Positions 27,810 to 37,623 of a stretch of 64,000 nt of DNA are shown piece by piece; the first letter of the stretch is position 1, and each line of letters starts with the position of its first letter. Both the position numbers and the translations under genes were made by a program. The notes under the pieces are model-generated. The model was not told where the DNA came from and ran no database searches. It saw nothing but the letters and a program-made list of their open reading frames with translations. Source of the DNA: Bradyrhizobium sp. RP6 (lineage in GTDB: Bacteria > Pseudomonadota > Alphaproteobacteria > Rhizobiales > Xanthobacteraceae); contig NZ_RQIT01000006.1 of NCBI RefSeq assembly GCF_003837805.1, positions 124,001 through 188,000 of the forward strand, in the 5' to 3' direction.

Positions 27810-27977
27810 ACGCAATACGCCCGGTCAGCCCGCCCCGCCGCACGCTAGCGGTCGCTGTTTAAGGCCCGGTTACCCTGGCGTTAACGCGTGATTAGGAGGT
27901 GGGGCATTCGCGCGCCGCAGTTCCGCGCGCTTGGCGCCGGGGCTAGGATAGTCCGTATAAATAAAGAGGGAACTCGC

Positions 27978-28403
27978 ATGGGCCACATCGATCCGACCAA
28001 GGAGATCTTCGCGCAATTCCGGGAGAACGACCGCCCGGGCCCGATCCACATGCTCAATCTGGTGCGCCTGCGGAAGAAGGCGGCGTATCCCGATGGCCGC
28101 AAGGCGAGCGGCGCGGAGGCCTATGCGGCCTATGGCCGCGAGAGCGGCCCGGTGTTCGAACGTCTCGGCGGCCGCATCGTCTGGCAGGGCAAATTCGAGC
28201 TGATGCTGATCGGCCCGCAGGAGGAGCGCTGGGATCATTGCTTCATCGCCGAATATCCCAGCGTCGCTGCCTTCGTCGAGATGATCCGTGATCCTCTCTA
28301 TCGCGAGGCGGTGAAGCACCGCCAGGCCGCGGTGGAGGATTCGCGGCTGATCCGGCACGCCGTGCTACCGGTGGGGAAGAATTTCGGCGAGATACCGACC
28401 TGA
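27978..28403 (+). CDS. DUF1330 domain protein
   Basis: The protein has 141 residues from the ATG at 27978, preceded by GAGGGAA. It shows the DUF1330 pattern: GPIHMLNLVRLRKKA, AYAAYGRESGPVFERLGGRIVW and FIAEYPSVAAFVEMIRDPLYREAVKHRQAAVEDSRL (given here as landmarks). The family has a ferredoxin-like dimeric alpha/beta-barrel fold; its biochemical role is not known. It is divergent from the PBP1A gene and has its own ribosome site, so it is probably a single-gene unit. Confidence 0.85.
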   Translation: MGHIDPTKEIFAQFRENDRPGPIHMLNLVRLRKKAAYPDGRKASGAEAYAAYGRESGPVFERLGGRIVWQGKFELMLIGPQEERWDHCFIAEYPSVAAFVEMIRDPLYREAVKHRQAAVEDSRLIRHAVLPVGKNFGEIPT

Positions 28404-28429
28404 ACGCCAAGCAGGAAGCCTCTCTCGAT

Positions 28430-28514
28430 CGTCATGGCCGGGCTTGACTCGGCGATCCACGGCTTCCCTTTGGCCCAAGAACGTGGATGCCCGGGACAAG
28501 CCCGGGCACGACGT
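28430..28514. repeat. Palindromic intergenic repeat (GTCATGGCCGGGCTTG class)
   Basis: Left arm GTCATGGCCGGGCTTG, right arm CAAGCCCGGGCACGACG, with inner ATCCACGG / CGTGGAT. It lies between the convergent DUF1330 gene and the substrate-binding protein gene. Confidence 0.75.
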
Positions 28515-28532
28515 CGCAGAGGCAGCTGCGTC

Positions 28533-29759
28533 CTAACCCGACGGGCCCGTGTCCTCGATGATCGGTCCGAACAGCTCCCAGCGCTCGCCGTTGAACTTCA
28601 TCATTTGCATCTGCTTGTTGACGCGATAGTCGTCCGGCCCGGTGGTGATCTTGATGCCGGGCAGCGCCAGGCTCGGCGTGTAGCCCTTGATGTTGGCGAC
28701 CTGCTTCATGACGTTCTCGCGCGTCAGATCGTCGCCGCATTGCTTCAAGACCTGCACCAGCAGCTCGGCCACCGAATAGGCATAGGTGTTGATGGTGTTG
28801 AGCTTGTCGCCCTCCGGGAAATACTTGTCCATGAAGGCGAAGAAGGCCTTCACGCCCGGATCGTCCTTCCACTGGGGATCGCCAGGATCCTTGCCGTAAT
28901 TGGTCGAGATGATGCCCTTGGAGATATCGAGGCCGGCCGGCTTCAGCGTTGCCGACACCGGGCTCGCGTTGATGTCGAGGATGTGCACCGGGGTCCAGCC
29001 GAGATCGGCAAGCTTCTTGATCGCCTGCGCCGCGAATTTTGGCGTCGAGGCGTCAAAGAACAGATCGACCCCCATCGACTTCAGCTTGACCACCTGCGAA
29101 TCGACGGTCGGGTCGGTGACTTCATAGGAGACCTCGCCGACGATCATGCTGGCGGCCTTGTCGCCGAGGCCGCTCTTGAGGCCCGCCAGATAGTCCCGGC
29201 CCATATCGTCGTTCTGGTAGAGCACGCCGATCTTGGCGTTGGGATGTTCCTTGAGAATGTACTTGGCGTAGATTCGCCCCTCGGACACGTAGTTGGGATT
29301 GTAGGCGATGGTCCAGCGATAGTTCTGCGGATCGTTGAAGCGCGCGGCGCCGGTCGAGGCAAGGAGTTGCGGGACCTTCTTGCCGTTGAGGTACTTCTGC
29401 ACGGCCGCGTTCGCCGCGGTGCCGATCAGCTGAAAGGTGAACAGCACTTCGTCGCCTTCGACGAGCTTGCGCACTTGCTCGACGGTCTTCGGCGGCGAAT
29501 AGGCGTCGTCATATTGGATCAGGTTGATCTTGCGGCCGTTGATGCCGCCCTGATCGTTGATCATCTTGAAATAGGCGGCCTGGGTCTTGCCGATATTGGC
29601 GTAGACGGAATAGGCGCCGGAGAACGGCACGGTCTGGCCGATCTTGATCTCGGTGTCGGTTGCGCCGGTATCGTACTTCTTCTGGGCGAGGGCCTGGCTG
29701 GTGGAGACCGCGACGGCGAGCGCCGCCGCGGCAGCTATGAAGGCTCTGCGATTGTTCAT
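28533..29759 (-). CDS. Periplasmic substrate-binding protein of branched-chain amino-acid type ABC transporter
   Basis: The protein has 408 residues with a clear signal peptide (1-25, SQALAQ) and a strong ribosome site (AGGAGGA). The mature protein follows the Leu/Ile/Val-binding (Peripla_BP_6) fold: EIKIGQTVPFSGAYSVYANIG, NDQGGINGRKI, LLASTGAARFND and GVLYQNDDMGRDYLAG. Rhizobia have many such proteins for amino acids, amides or aromatic acids. No permease or ATPase genes are adjacent, so it is an orphan that must borrow a transporter. Ligand unknown. Confidence 0.92.
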   Translation of the reverse strand: MNNRRAFIAAAAALAVAVSTSQALAQKKYDTGATDTEIKIGQTVPFSGAYSVYANIGKTQAAYFKMINDQGGINGRKINLIQYDDAYSPPKTVEQVRKLVEGDEVLFTFQLIGTAANAAVQKYLNGKKVPQLLASTGAARFNDPQNYRWTIAYNPNYVSEGRIYAKYILKEHPNAKIGVLYQNDDMGRDYLAGLKSGLGDKAASMIVGEVSYEVTDPTVDSQVVKLKSMGVDLFFDASTPKFAAQAIKKLADLGWTPVHILDINASPVSATLKPAGLDISKGIISTNYGKDPGDPQWKDDPGVKAFFAFMDKYFPEGDKLNTINTYAYSVAELLVQVLKQCGDDLTRENVMKQVANIKGYTPSLALPGIKITTGPDDYRVNKQMQMMKFNGERWELFGPIIEDTGPSG

Positions 29760-29893
29760 GTTGGGTCGTTCCTCCTGACGGAATTATCGGCCGACGGTCT
29801 TTCTCCGTTGATTGCAACGGTCGCCATCGCTGCCGAAGATTGTGGAGGAAGGTTTGCCGCTGCGCAAGGATGGCGGCGCTGCGCCGTAGCGTC

Positions 29894-30256
29894 TCAGGCC
29901 AGGAACAACGCAACCAGCGCGACTGCCGCCGGCAGCGCCTGCACCATCAGAATCCGCGTGCTGACGGTCGCCGCGCCATAAGCACCGGCCACGATCACGC
30001 AGAGGAGGAAGAACACCTTGATCTGGAATGCTAAGGTCGGGTTACCATGCGCAAGCCCCCAGACCAGGCCGGCAGCGAGGAAGCCGTTGTAGAGGCCCTG
30101 ATTGGCGGCCAGCACTTTCGTGATCTCGGCCTTCTCCGGCGAATTCCGAAACACCTTCAGGCCCAGCGGCCTGTCCCAGAGAAACATCTCCAGGATCAGG
30201 AAGAAGACGTGCAGTGCCGCGACCAGCGCCACCAGCACATTGGCGATCAGGATCAA
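29894..30256 (-). CDS. DUF1304 small membrane protein
   Basis: The protein has 120 residues starting at a TTG (30256) with a strong GGGGGGAGC site seven bases upstream. Four hydrophobic spans and the segments LHVFFLILEMFLWDRP and NQGLYNGFLAAGLVWG mark the DUF1304 family. The role is unknown; it is an inner-membrane protein. Confidence 0.85.
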   Translation of the reverse strand: MILIANVLVALVAALHVFFLILEMFLWDRPLGLKVFRNSPEKAEITKVLAANQGLYNGFLAAGLVWGLAHGNPTLAFQIKVFFLLCVIVAGAYGAATVSTRILMVQALPAAVALVALFLA

Positions 30257-30351
30257 GGTGAGCTCCCCCCAAAAGCGTCAGCTTTCGGGTGGACGTTAGC
30301 ACGGCCGGCATGGCAAGTGCGATGGGTGTGTTTCGATTGCCTGGTGCCGCG

Positions 30352-30882
30352 ATGCCCGCTCGATCAACCAACCCGTCCGTAAGCTTCGGCCTCGATCGCC
30401 TGATGACGCCGATCGGGATCGCGCTGCTCGTGACCGATGTCGACGGCGCGCTACGCGCGCTCGACTGGGAGGATTACGAGCATCGCATGCGCGAGCTGTT
30501 GCGCCTGCATTACGGCGCCGTGGATCTGAGAAATCAGCCTGCGCCTGCGGATATGCGGACGGCGTTGTCGGGCTATTTCGAAGGCGAACTCGGCCAGCTC
30601 TCGGCCATCGCGTGGCGCATCGCCGGCACGCCGTTCCAACGGAAGGTCTGGACCGCGCTTGCGCAAATCCCGGCGGGTACCACGCTGAGCTACGGCGCGC
30701 TCGCCGCAAGGATCGGCATGCCCAAGGCCGTTCGTGCGGTCGGCCATGCCAACGGCTCCAACCCGATCAGCGTGGTGCTGCCCTGTCACCGCCTGATCGG
30801 CGCGGATGGCTCGCTGGTGAAGTACGGCGGCGGCCTGGAGCGCAAGCGCTGGCTGCTGCGGCATGAGGGGGTGGAGGCGTGA
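30352..30882 (+). CDS. ogt: Methylated-DNA--protein-cysteine S-methyltransferase
   Basis: The suicidal repair protein removes O6-methyl from guanine onto a cysteine. The active-site PCHR is within VVLPCHRLIG, and PFQRKVWTAL, AARIGMPKAVRAVGHANGSNP are the helix-turn-helix and Asn hinge. The start is uncertain: the ATG at 30352 (MPARSTNP) gives 176 residues, and the frame is open upstream to a GTG at 30289. There is no Ada-type regulator domain, so this is the Ogt/MGMT single-domain form. It is divergent from the DUF1304 gene. Confidence 0.9.
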   Translation: MPARSTNPSVSFGLDRLMTPIGIALLVTDVDGALRALDWEDYEHRMRELLRLHYGAVDLRNQPAPADMRTALSGYFEGELGQLSAIAWRIAGTPFQRKVWTALAQIPAGTTLSYGALAARIGMPKAVRAVGHANGSNPISVVLPCHRLIGADGSLVKYGGGLERKRWLLRHEGVEA

Positions 30883-30910
30883 AAGGAATAACGCGCCAAT
30901 CTCTCCCGGT

Positions 30911-31012
30911 CGTCGTTCCGGGGCGCGCGAAGCGCGAACCCGGAATCTCGAGATTCTCGGGTGCGCAAGTGCGCACCTGACTTCGATGCTGCGCATGGCC
31001 CCGGAATGACGG
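30911..31012. repeat. Palindromic intergenic repeat (CGTCGTTCCGGGGC class)
   Basis: Left CGTCGTTCCGGGGC and right GCCCCGGAATGACGG arms, with nested GGTGCGCAAGTGCGCACC. It fills the gap between the convergent ogt and glnD genes. Confidence 0.8.
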
Positions 31013-31018
31013 CGAGAG

Positions 31019-33808
31019 TCACGCAGCCGGCTGCACCGCCTTGTCGCCGGCCATGACATGGGTCAGCGCGCTCTTGATTGCGGCTTGCCGCGTCGGGGCG
31101 TTGATCTGTGCGCCCAGGAGGTCGGTGACGTAGAACACGTCGCGCGCGCGCTCGCCGAAGGTGGCGACATGAGCCGAGGCGATGTTGAGATTGAGCTTGG
31201 AGATGGACGTGGTCAGCTCGTAGAGCAGGCCGGGCCGGTCGAGGCCGGAGACCTCGATCACGGTGTAACGGTCGGACCACTGATTGTTGATGGTCACTTC
31301 CGGCTCGATCACGAAGGGCTTCGCCTTGCTGCGCACGGTGCGCCGCGCCACGGCTTCGGGCAGGCGCAGCTTGCCTTCCAGCACGTCCTCGATCATCTCG
31401 CCAATGCGCGTGGCCCGCCGACCCTCGTCCTCGTCGCGGTCGTATTCCCGGGAGATCGAGATCGTGTCGAGCGCGCGGCCGTCGGTCGTGGTGTAGATCT
31501 GGGCGTCGACGATGTTGGCGCCGGCCGAGGCACAGGCGCCCGCGATGATCGACAGCAGCCAGGGATGGTCGGCGGCAAAGATCGTCAGCTCGGTGACGCC
31601 GCGCACCTCGTCGAAGCCGACATTGATCGCCAGCTTGTGGCCCGCCTGCTCGCTGGAGCGGACAAAGCGGGCGTGGCGGATCTTGCGCGGCAGCTCGACT
31701 TTGAGCCAGTAGGCGGGATAGTGCCGGCCGATATAGGCGTCGAGTTCGTCCTTCGGCCATTCGGCAAAGGCCATGCGGAATTCGGCGTGCGCGGCCGCAA
31801 GGCGCTTTCCTCGGTCGACCTCCGAGAACCCGCCTGTGAGCACCGGTTCGGTCTCATAATACAGAGAGCGCAAAAGCTGCGCCTTCCAGCCGTTCCACAC
31901 GCCCGGGCCGACGCCGCGGATGTCGGCCGTGGTCAGGATGGTCAGGAGCTTCATCTGCTCGACCGACTGCACCACGGCGGCGAAATTCTCGATGGTCTTG
32001 CGGTCCGAGAGGTCGCGCGACTGCGCGACCGTGGACATCGTCAGATGCTCCTCGATCAGCCACGCCACGAGCTCGGTGTCGGCAGGGCTGAAGCCGAGCC
32101 GCGGGCAGAGCCGCCGGGCCACCTTCGCGCCGGCGATCGAGTGATCCTCGGGCCGCCCCTTGGCGACGTCGTGCAGCAATGTCGCGATGTAGATCACCGC
32201 GCGGTGCTCGGGCCGGGTCTTGCGCATGAGATCGCTGGCGAGCGCGAACTCCTCGATGCCGCCGCGCTCGATGTCCTGGAGGAAGCCGATGCAGCGGATC
32301 AAGTGCTCGTCGACCGTGTAGTGATGATACATGTTGAACTGCATCATCGAGACGATCTTGCCGAAAGCGCGGATAAAGTGGCCGAGCACGCCGGTCTCGT
32401 TCATCCGCCGCAGCACGATCTCCGCGTTTTCGGAGGTCAGGATCTCCATGAACAGCCGGTTGGCCTCGGGATTCTCGCGGAGCTGCGCGTTGATCAGGCC
32501 AAGCGACCGCGTCACGTCGCGCATCGCATCCGGGTGGAAGGCGAGGTTGTTCTTCTGCGCGAGGCGGAAGATGCGAATCAGGTTGACCGGATCGTGCTTG
32601 AAGACGTCGGTCGCGGCGACGTTGATGCGGTTGTTGTCGACGATGAAGTCGTCGCTGTCGGGGACACGCCGCTTCGCCGCGGTCGGTCGCAAGCGCGCCA
32701 TCATCCGGCTCAGCACCGGAGCGGGCTTGGCCTGCTGGTCCTCGAGCTTGGCGCAGAGGATGGCGGTGAGGTTGCCGACCTCCTTGGCGACCAGGAAGTA
32801 GTGCTTCATGAAGCGCTCGACGTCCTGCATGCCGGGATGCGAGGTGTAGCCGAGCCGCACCGCGATCTCGCGCTGGAGGTCGAAGGAGAGGCGCTCTTCG
32901 GCGCGGTTGCAGTAGAAATGCAGATTGCAGCGGACCGACCAGAGGAAGTCGGCGCAGCGGCGGAATGTGCGATATTCCTGCGCGTCGAACACGCCGCGCA
33001 CGACCAGCTCATTCGTATCGCGGACGCGGTAGACGTACTTGGCGATCCAGAACAGCGTGTGCAGGTCGCGCAAGGCTCCCTTGCCGTCCTTGACGTTGGG
33101 CTCGACCAGATAGCGCGACTGGCCGCCGCGGCGGTGTCGCTCCTCGCGTTCGGCGAGCTTTGCGGTGACGAATTCAGAAGCGGTGCCCTGCACGACTTCC
33201 TTGTCGAAGCGCTCGACCAGCTCCTCATAGAGCGGCTTGTCGCCGGTGAGGAAGCGCGTCTCGAGAATCGCGGTGCGGATCGTCATATCGCCGCGCGCCT
33301 GTCGGATCGATTCGTCGACCGAGCGCGTGGCGTGACCGACCTTCAGCCCCATGTCCCAGAGGCAATAGAGGATCGCTTCGGCGACCTGCTCGCCCCAGGC
33401 GGTCTGCTTGTAGGGCAGGATGAAGAGCAGATCGATGTCCGATTCCGGCGCCATCAGGCCGCGGCCGTAGCCGCCGGTCGCCACCACCGCCATGCGCTCG
33501 GCGCCGCTCGGGATCGGCGAGCGGTAGAGATGGCGGGTCGCCGCCGAATACAGGATGCGGATGATCTCGTCCTGCACGTGGCAGAGCCGCTCGGCGCAGC
33601 GCCGGCCGTGGCGGTCCTTCAGTAGGATCGCCTGTGCGGCGGCGCGTGCCGCGATGAGTTCCGCCTTGAGCAGTTGCGCCATCGCCGTGCGGAAAGCGTC
33701 CTCGCGTCCCTGATGCTTTTCGGCAAGCGCATCAACCGCGGCGGTGATCCGCGCGGTGTCGAAACGATCGTCCACCCCGGCCTTCTGCTCAGTCGCGATG
33801 CTGTCCAT
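31019..33808 (-). CDS. glnD: Bifunctional PII uridylyltransferase / uridylyl-removing enzyme
   Basis: The protein has 929 residues from the ATG at 33808, with GGAGAG close upstream; a GTG 12 codons earlier is less likely. Domains in order: nucleotidyltransferase with GGYGRG (112-117) and DID (124-126); a GlnD helical domain; an HD phosphohydrolase with LLHDVAKGRPEDHS (about residue 513); and two ACT domains at the C-terminus (LTIFAADHPWLLSII and VSGLDRPGLLYELT). It uridylylates PII proteins when glutamine is low and reverses this when it is high, setting nitrogen assimilation. All motifs are intact. Confidence 0.97.
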   Translation of the reverse strand: MDSIATEQKAGVDDRFDTARITAAVDALAEKHQGREDAFRTAMAQLLKAELIAARAAAQAILLKDRHGRRCAERLCHVQDEIIRILYSAATRHLYRSPIPSGAERMAVVATGGYGRGLMAPESDIDLLFILPYKQTAWGEQVAEAILYCLWDMGLKVGHATRSVDESIRQARGDMTIRTAILETRFLTGDKPLYEELVERFDKEVVQGTASEFVTAKLAEREERHRRGGQSRYLVEPNVKDGKGALRDLHTLFWIAKYVYRVRDTNELVVRGVFDAQEYRTFRRCADFLWSVRCNLHFYCNRAEERLSFDLQREIAVRLGYTSHPGMQDVERFMKHYFLVAKEVGNLTAILCAKLEDQQAKPAPVLSRMMARLRPTAAKRRVPDSDDFIVDNNRINVAATDVFKHDPVNLIRIFRLAQKNNLAFHPDAMRDVTRSLGLINAQLRENPEANRLFMEILTSENAEIVLRRMNETGVLGHFIRAFGKIVSMMQFNMYHHYTVDEHLIRCIGFLQDIERGGIEEFALASDLMRKTRPEHRAVIYIATLLHDVAKGRPEDHSIAGAKVARRLCPRLGFSPADTELVAWLIEEHLTMSTVAQSRDLSDRKTIENFAAVVQSVEQMKLLTILTTADIRGVGPGVWNGWKAQLLRSLYYETEPVLTGGFSEVDRGKRLAAAHAEFRMAFAEWPKDELDAYIGRHYPAYWLKVELPRKIRHARFVRSSEQAGHKLAINVGFDEVRGVTELTIFAADHPWLLSIIAGACASAGANIVDAQIYTTTDGRALDTISISREYDRDEDEGRRATRIGEMIEDVLEGKLRLPEAVARRTVRSKAKPFVIEPEVTINNQWSDRYTVIEVSGLDRPGLLYELTTSISKLNLNIASAHVATFGERARDVFYVTDLLGAQINAPTRQAAIKSALTHVMAGDKAVQPAA

Positions 33809-34055
33809 GTCTCTCCGGATATAAGAGGTGACAGGCGCTGTCACGAGACATTCGCAAGCCAGTGACCAATGAGCTCGATCATGCAGATCGGACGGTCTGT
33901 GGCGCTGCTCGTGAATTCAAGCGTAACATCATGAAAATACGTTTGTTTTTGGCTCGATTCCGGTCGCTCATGGCAGATCCCATCAATCATGAGCTGACAC
34001 GAAACCGGCCGCCTTCTATACCACTCGTGAGAACGACATGCCGGGAGAGAAAAAG

Positions 34056-34565
34056 ATGGACGCTGTCCAACTGCGCCAGATGCAGGCCCCGATCAAGGAG
34101 CGCTACAAGACCGATCCAAAGGCCGCGCTGATCACGCTGAAGGCCAAGGGCTCCACCGATGGCGAAGGCATCGCCTGCAAGGTCGAGACCGGCCGCGCCA
34201 TAGCAATGGCGGGTCTGCATCCGGGCACCGGCGGTTCCGGCCTCGAGCTCTGCTCCGGCGACATGCTACTGGAAGCGCTGGTCGCCTGTGCCGGCGTCAC
34301 GCTGAAGTCGGTCGCGACTGCGATCGAGGTTCCGCTCAGGACCGGCAACGTCTACGCCGAGGGCGATCTCGACTTCCGCGGCACGCTCGGCATCGACAAG
34401 GAGACCCCGGTCGGCTTCGCCGAGATTCGCCTGCGCTTCGAAGTCGACACTGACGCGCCGCAGGACAAGCTCGACCTGCTGCTCAAGCTCACCGAGCGCT
34501 ATTGCGTGGTCTATCAGACCATCAAGAACGGCCCGAAGGTGTCGGTGTCGATGCAGCGGATCTGA
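34056..34565 (+). CDS. OsmC family protein
   Basis: The protein has 169 residues from the ATG at 34056, with GGGAGAGA seven bases upstream. The OsmC fold is suggested by GSGLELCSGDMLLEALVACAGVTLKSVA, holding the first conserved Cys (in LCSGD) and a second in VACAG, and a C-terminal ERYCVVYQTI Cys. OsmC/Ohr proteins reduce organic peroxides using paired cysteines, but many relatives have unknown roles. It lies divergent from glnD. Confidence 0.87.
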   Translation: MDAVQLRQMQAPIKERYKTDPKAALITLKAKGSTDGEGIACKVETGRAIAMAGLHPGTGGSGLELCSGDMLLEALVACAGVTLKSVATAIEVPLRTGNVYAEGDLDFRGTLGIDKETPVGFAEIRLRFEVDTDAPQDKLDLLLKLTERYCVVYQTIKNGPKVSVSMQRI

Positions 34566-34567
34566 CT

Positions 34568-34727
34568 CTTACCCTCCCCTGGAGGGGGAGGGTCGATCGC
34601 GCGCAGCGCGAGCGGGGTGGGGTGATCTCTCCACGTCGCACACTGTTCGTGTCGAGAGATCACCCCCCCGCTGCGCAGTTCGCTTCGAACTATGCACAGC
34701 GACCCTCCTCCTCCAGGGGAGGGTAAG
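34568..34727. repeat. 160-base inverted repeat (CTTACCCTCCCCTGGAGG class) filling an intergenic space
   Basis: Perfect 18-base arms CTTACCCTCCCCTGGAGG / CCTCCAGGGGAGGGTAAG start three bases after the OsmC stop and end eight bases before the ATG of the next gene. The inner part is also palindromic (GGTGATCTCTC / GAGAGATCACC). The right arm brings a purine-rich GGGGAGGG about 12 bases before the downstream start, so it may contribute to that gene's ribosome site. Confidence 0.93.
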
Positions 34728-34735
34728 AAGAAAAA

Positions 34736-35545
34736 ATGTCCCTCGATCTCCACTTCATCCTCTTCCTGCTCCTGCGCATGGCGATCGCGGCGGCGTTCGT
34801 GGTGTCGGCGTCGATCATCGCCGAACGCGCAGGGCCTGTGATCGGCGCGCTGGTTGCGACCCTGCCGGTGTCGGCCGGTCCCTCCTACGTCTTCCTCGCG
34901 ATCGATCATGACGCCGCCTTCATCGCGCAAGGTGCGCTGGCGAGCCTGCCGGTGAATGCTGCGACGATCGTCCTCGCGCTCACCTACGTGGTGCTGGCGC
35001 AGCGACATAGCCTTCTGGTGAGTTGTGGAAGCGCCGTCGCGGTCTGGATCGTGCTTGCATCGATCATCCGCCGGTTCGACTGGTCGCTCGCCGCGGGGCT
35101 TGCTGCCAACCTGATCGCGTTCGGAATCTGCATCCCGCTCCTGGCAGGCTATCGCCATGTGAAAATGCCGCTGGTGACGCGCCGCTGGTATGACATCCCG
35201 ATGCGGGCTGCGCTGGTTGCGACCCTGGTCGCCCTTGTGGTCTCGACGTCGAGCTGGGTCGGCCCTCGCATCAGCGGCATCATCGCGCTCTATCCCGTGG
35301 TGTTCTCCAGCATCATGGTGATCCTGCATCCGCGGATTGGTGGACCGCCGACCGCCGCCGTGCTTGCCAACTCCGCGTGGGGCCTGCTCGGATTTGGCGT
35401 GGCCATCGCAGTTCTGCACGTTGCAGTCGTGTGGTTCGGCTCCGCGGTCGGCTTGTGCCTCGCGCTCGGGACCTGCCTGGTCTGGAACCTGACGCTGTGG
35501 GGAATTGGCAGGCGCGCGGGACGCAAGGCGCGGCCGATTCCGTGA
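34736..35545 (+). CDS. Integral membrane protein of unknown function
   Basis: The protein has 269 residues and about eight hydrophobic spans. The start MSLDLHFILFLLLRMAIAAAFV enters the membrane directly. ATLPVSAGPSYVFL and a second, similar IIALYPVVFSSIMVIL suggest an internal two-fold repeat, as in many small transporters. I do not recognise a named family. It is in the same direction as the OsmC gene with a palindromic repeat between them. Confidence 0.85.
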   Translation: MSLDLHFILFLLLRMAIAAAFVVSASIIAERAGPVIGALVATLPVSAGPSYVFLAIDHDAAFIAQGALASLPVNAATIVLALTYVVLAQRHSLLVSCGSAVAVWIVLASIIRRFDWSLAAGLAANLIAFGICIPLLAGYRHVKMPLVTRRWYDIPMRAALVATLVALVVSTSSWVGPRISGIIALYPVVFSSIMVILHPRIGGPPTAAVLANSAWGLLGFGVAIAVLHVAVVWFGSAVGLCLALGTCLVWNLTLWGIGRRAGRKARPIP

Positions 35546-35931
35546 GACTACGGAGATGCGCGACACAACGTCGCGAAAGCCGATGCGGCACGCTCTCCTC
35601 ACGCTCACTCATAAGTGACGAGGCGTGCTCCCCAAGGTATCGCATCGAGATGCATCATTTCAAATCGCAGCCGCGATTACCGTTGATCTTCGACGCGCAC
35701 AGAATCGCGCTGGCTCCAGCCGATTTCCGACAGGTCTATTAGAACTTTCTTCGCGCTTTTCATCTACGAATAAACCAGCGTACCCGCGTCCGCTGCCGTG
35801 AGCGCGAACTCGTCCGAGCTGCATCAGAGTGCAGGGACGCGCGGGAATTGTCGATTTGAATACGGCTGTGCCGCTGCAACTGTTACTTCCCCTACGAGCC
35901 GTCCACGCTATTTCGAGATGGAGATTCCTTG
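35546..35931. other. 386-base gap without a gene
   Basis: No convincing frame, RNA or long palindrome. The sequence is lower in GC towards the chemotaxis receptor gene (around 35740-35780), where its promoter would be expected, but I cannot point to a clear -35/-10 pair. Confidence 0.4.
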
Positions 35932-37608
35932 ATGTTCGGTCGCAAGTCCCACAGTGATGCACAGGCACGGCTCGACGCCATCGGCCGTTCGCAGGCCATG
36001 ATCGAATTCAATCTCGATGGCTCGATCATCACGGCGAACAAGAACTTTCTCGACGCCCTCGGCTATCGGCTCGAGGAGATTCAGGGCAAGCATCACTCCA
36101 TGTTCGTGCCGGCCGACCAGCGCGATACCACCGAGTACAAGGCGTTCTGGGCTGCATTGAACCGTGGCGAGTATCAGGCGCGCGAGTTCAAGCGGATCGC
36201 GAAAGACGGCCACGAGGTCTGGATCGAAGCATCCTACAATCCGGTGCTCGACGGCAACGGCAAGACGGTGATGGTCGCCAAGATTGCGACCGACATCACC
36301 GCGAAGAAGATCCGGAGCATGACGGACGCCTCCAAGATCGCTGCCATCAGCCGCGCCCAGGCCGTCATCGAGTTCAATCTCGACGGCACCATCGTTTCGG
36401 CCAACGAGAACTTCTGCAAGGCGCTCGGCTATTCGCTCGACGAGATCAAGGGCAAGCAGCACAGCCTGTTCGTGGCCGAGGCCGAACGCAACAGCTCGGC
36501 CTATCGCGAATTCTGGGCCGCGCTCAACCGCGGCGAATACCAGGCGGGCGAGTTCAAGCGCATCGGCAAGGGCGGCCGCGAGGTCTGGATCCTTGCCTCC
36601 TACAATCCGTTGCTCGACGAAAACGGCAAGCCGTACGGCGTGGTCAAGTTCGCCACCGACGTCACCGCCGAGAAGCTGAAGAACGCCGATCTCGCCGGCC
36701 AGATCGCTGCGATCGACAAGGCCCAGGCGGTGATCGAGTTCAACATGGACGGCTCGATCATCACCGCCAACGCCAACTTCCTCGGCGCGCTCGGCTATTC
36801 GCTGGCCGAGATCAAGGGCAAGCATCACAGCATGTTCGTCGATCCCTCGGAGCGCGATAGTGTCGCCTATCGCGAGTTCTGGGCCGCGCTCAATCGCGGC
36901 CAGTATCAGGCGGCGGAATACAAGCGCATCGGCAAGGGCGGCAAGGAGGTCTACATCCAGGCCTCGTACAACCCGATCCTCGATCTCAACGGCAAGCCGT
37001 TCAAGGTGGTGAAATACGCCACCGACACCACGAAACAGGTGCTGGTCCGCATGGGCAATGAGCGCGTCCGCGGCATGATGGAATCGGTCGCCGCCGGCTC
37101 GGAGGAGCTCAATGCCTCGGTGCGGGAGATCTCCGAGGCGATGACCAAATCCCGCGAAACCGCGATGAGCGCGGTCGATCAGGTCTCCTCCGCTGATGCG
37201 CAGGCCCAGCGCCTCACCGAAGCCGCACAGGCGATGAGCGGCATCGTCGAGATGATCAACAACATCACGGGACAGATCAACCTGCTCGCGCTCAACGCCA
37301 CGATCGAGTCGGCCCGCGCCGGCGAGGCTGGCCGCGGCTTCGCGGTGGTCGCTTCCGAAGTCAAGAGCCTCGCCAACCAGGCCAAGCAGGCTACCGACAA
37401 GATCGGCGAGGAGATCGGCAGCCTCAACAGCATCTCCGGCGACGTCGTCAGCGCGCTCGGTTCGATCAAGCAGGCGATCAACAATGTCAGCGAGTACGTC
37501 ACGTCCACCGCCGCGGCGATCGAGGAGCAGAGCACGGTGACGAACGAGATGTCGACCAGCATGCAGCGCGCGGCCGCTGAGGCGGCGGCGATCGCGGCGC
37601 GGGGGTAG
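35932..37608 (+). CDS. Soluble methyl-accepting chemotaxis protein with three tandem PAS domains
   Basis: The protein has 558 residues from the ATG at 35932 (GGAG eight bases upstream). There is no membrane span. Three near-identical PAS domains repeat every 122 residues or so (IEFNLDGSI at about 23, 144 and 266; each followed by ANxNF, GYSLxEIKGK and [12 protein letters not shown]). The signalling domain follows, with the hairpin-tip segment [22 protein letters not shown] and VASEVKSLA. No methylation pentapeptide was identified, and the protein ends soon after at AAAIAARG. It probably acts in a cytoplasmic receptor cluster sensing a PAS ligand such as a redox state or flavin/haem. Confidence 0.92.
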   Translation: MFGRKSHSDAQARLDAIGRSQAMIEFNLDGSIITANKNFLDALGYRLEEIQGKHHSMFVPADQRDTTEYKAFWAALNRGEYQAREFKRIAKDGHEVWIEASYNPVLDGNGKTVMVAKIATDITAKKIRSMTDASKIAAISRAQAVIEFNLDGTIVSANENFCKALGYSLDEIKGKQHSLFVAEAERNSSAYREFWAALNRGEYQAGEFKRIGKGGREVWILASYNPLLDENGKPYGVVKFATDVTAEKLKNADLAGQIAAIDKAQAVIEFNMDGSIITANANFLGALGYSLAEIKGKHHSMFVDPSERDSVAYREFWAALNRGQYQAAEYKRIGKGGKEVYIQASYNPILDLNGKPFKVVKYATDTTKQVLVRMGNERVRGMMESVAAGSEELNASVREISEAMTKSRETAMSAVDQVSSADAQAQRLTEAAQAMSGIVEMINNITGQINLLALNATIESARAGEAGRGFAVVASEVKSLANQAKQATDKIGEEIGSLNSISGDVVSALGSIKQAINNVSEYVTSTAAAIEEQSTVTNEMSTSMQRAAAEAAAIAARG

Positions 37609-37623
37609 GCGCCAACCACACTC

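Noticed and set aside
25539..27848. A 769-codon frame antisense to the PBP1A gene
   Set aside because: Shadow of a gene with all catalytic motifs present on the other strand.
31058..33625. An 855-codon frame antisense to glnD
   Set aside because: GlnD on the other strand has complete motifs; the antisense product is low in complexity and has no family pattern.
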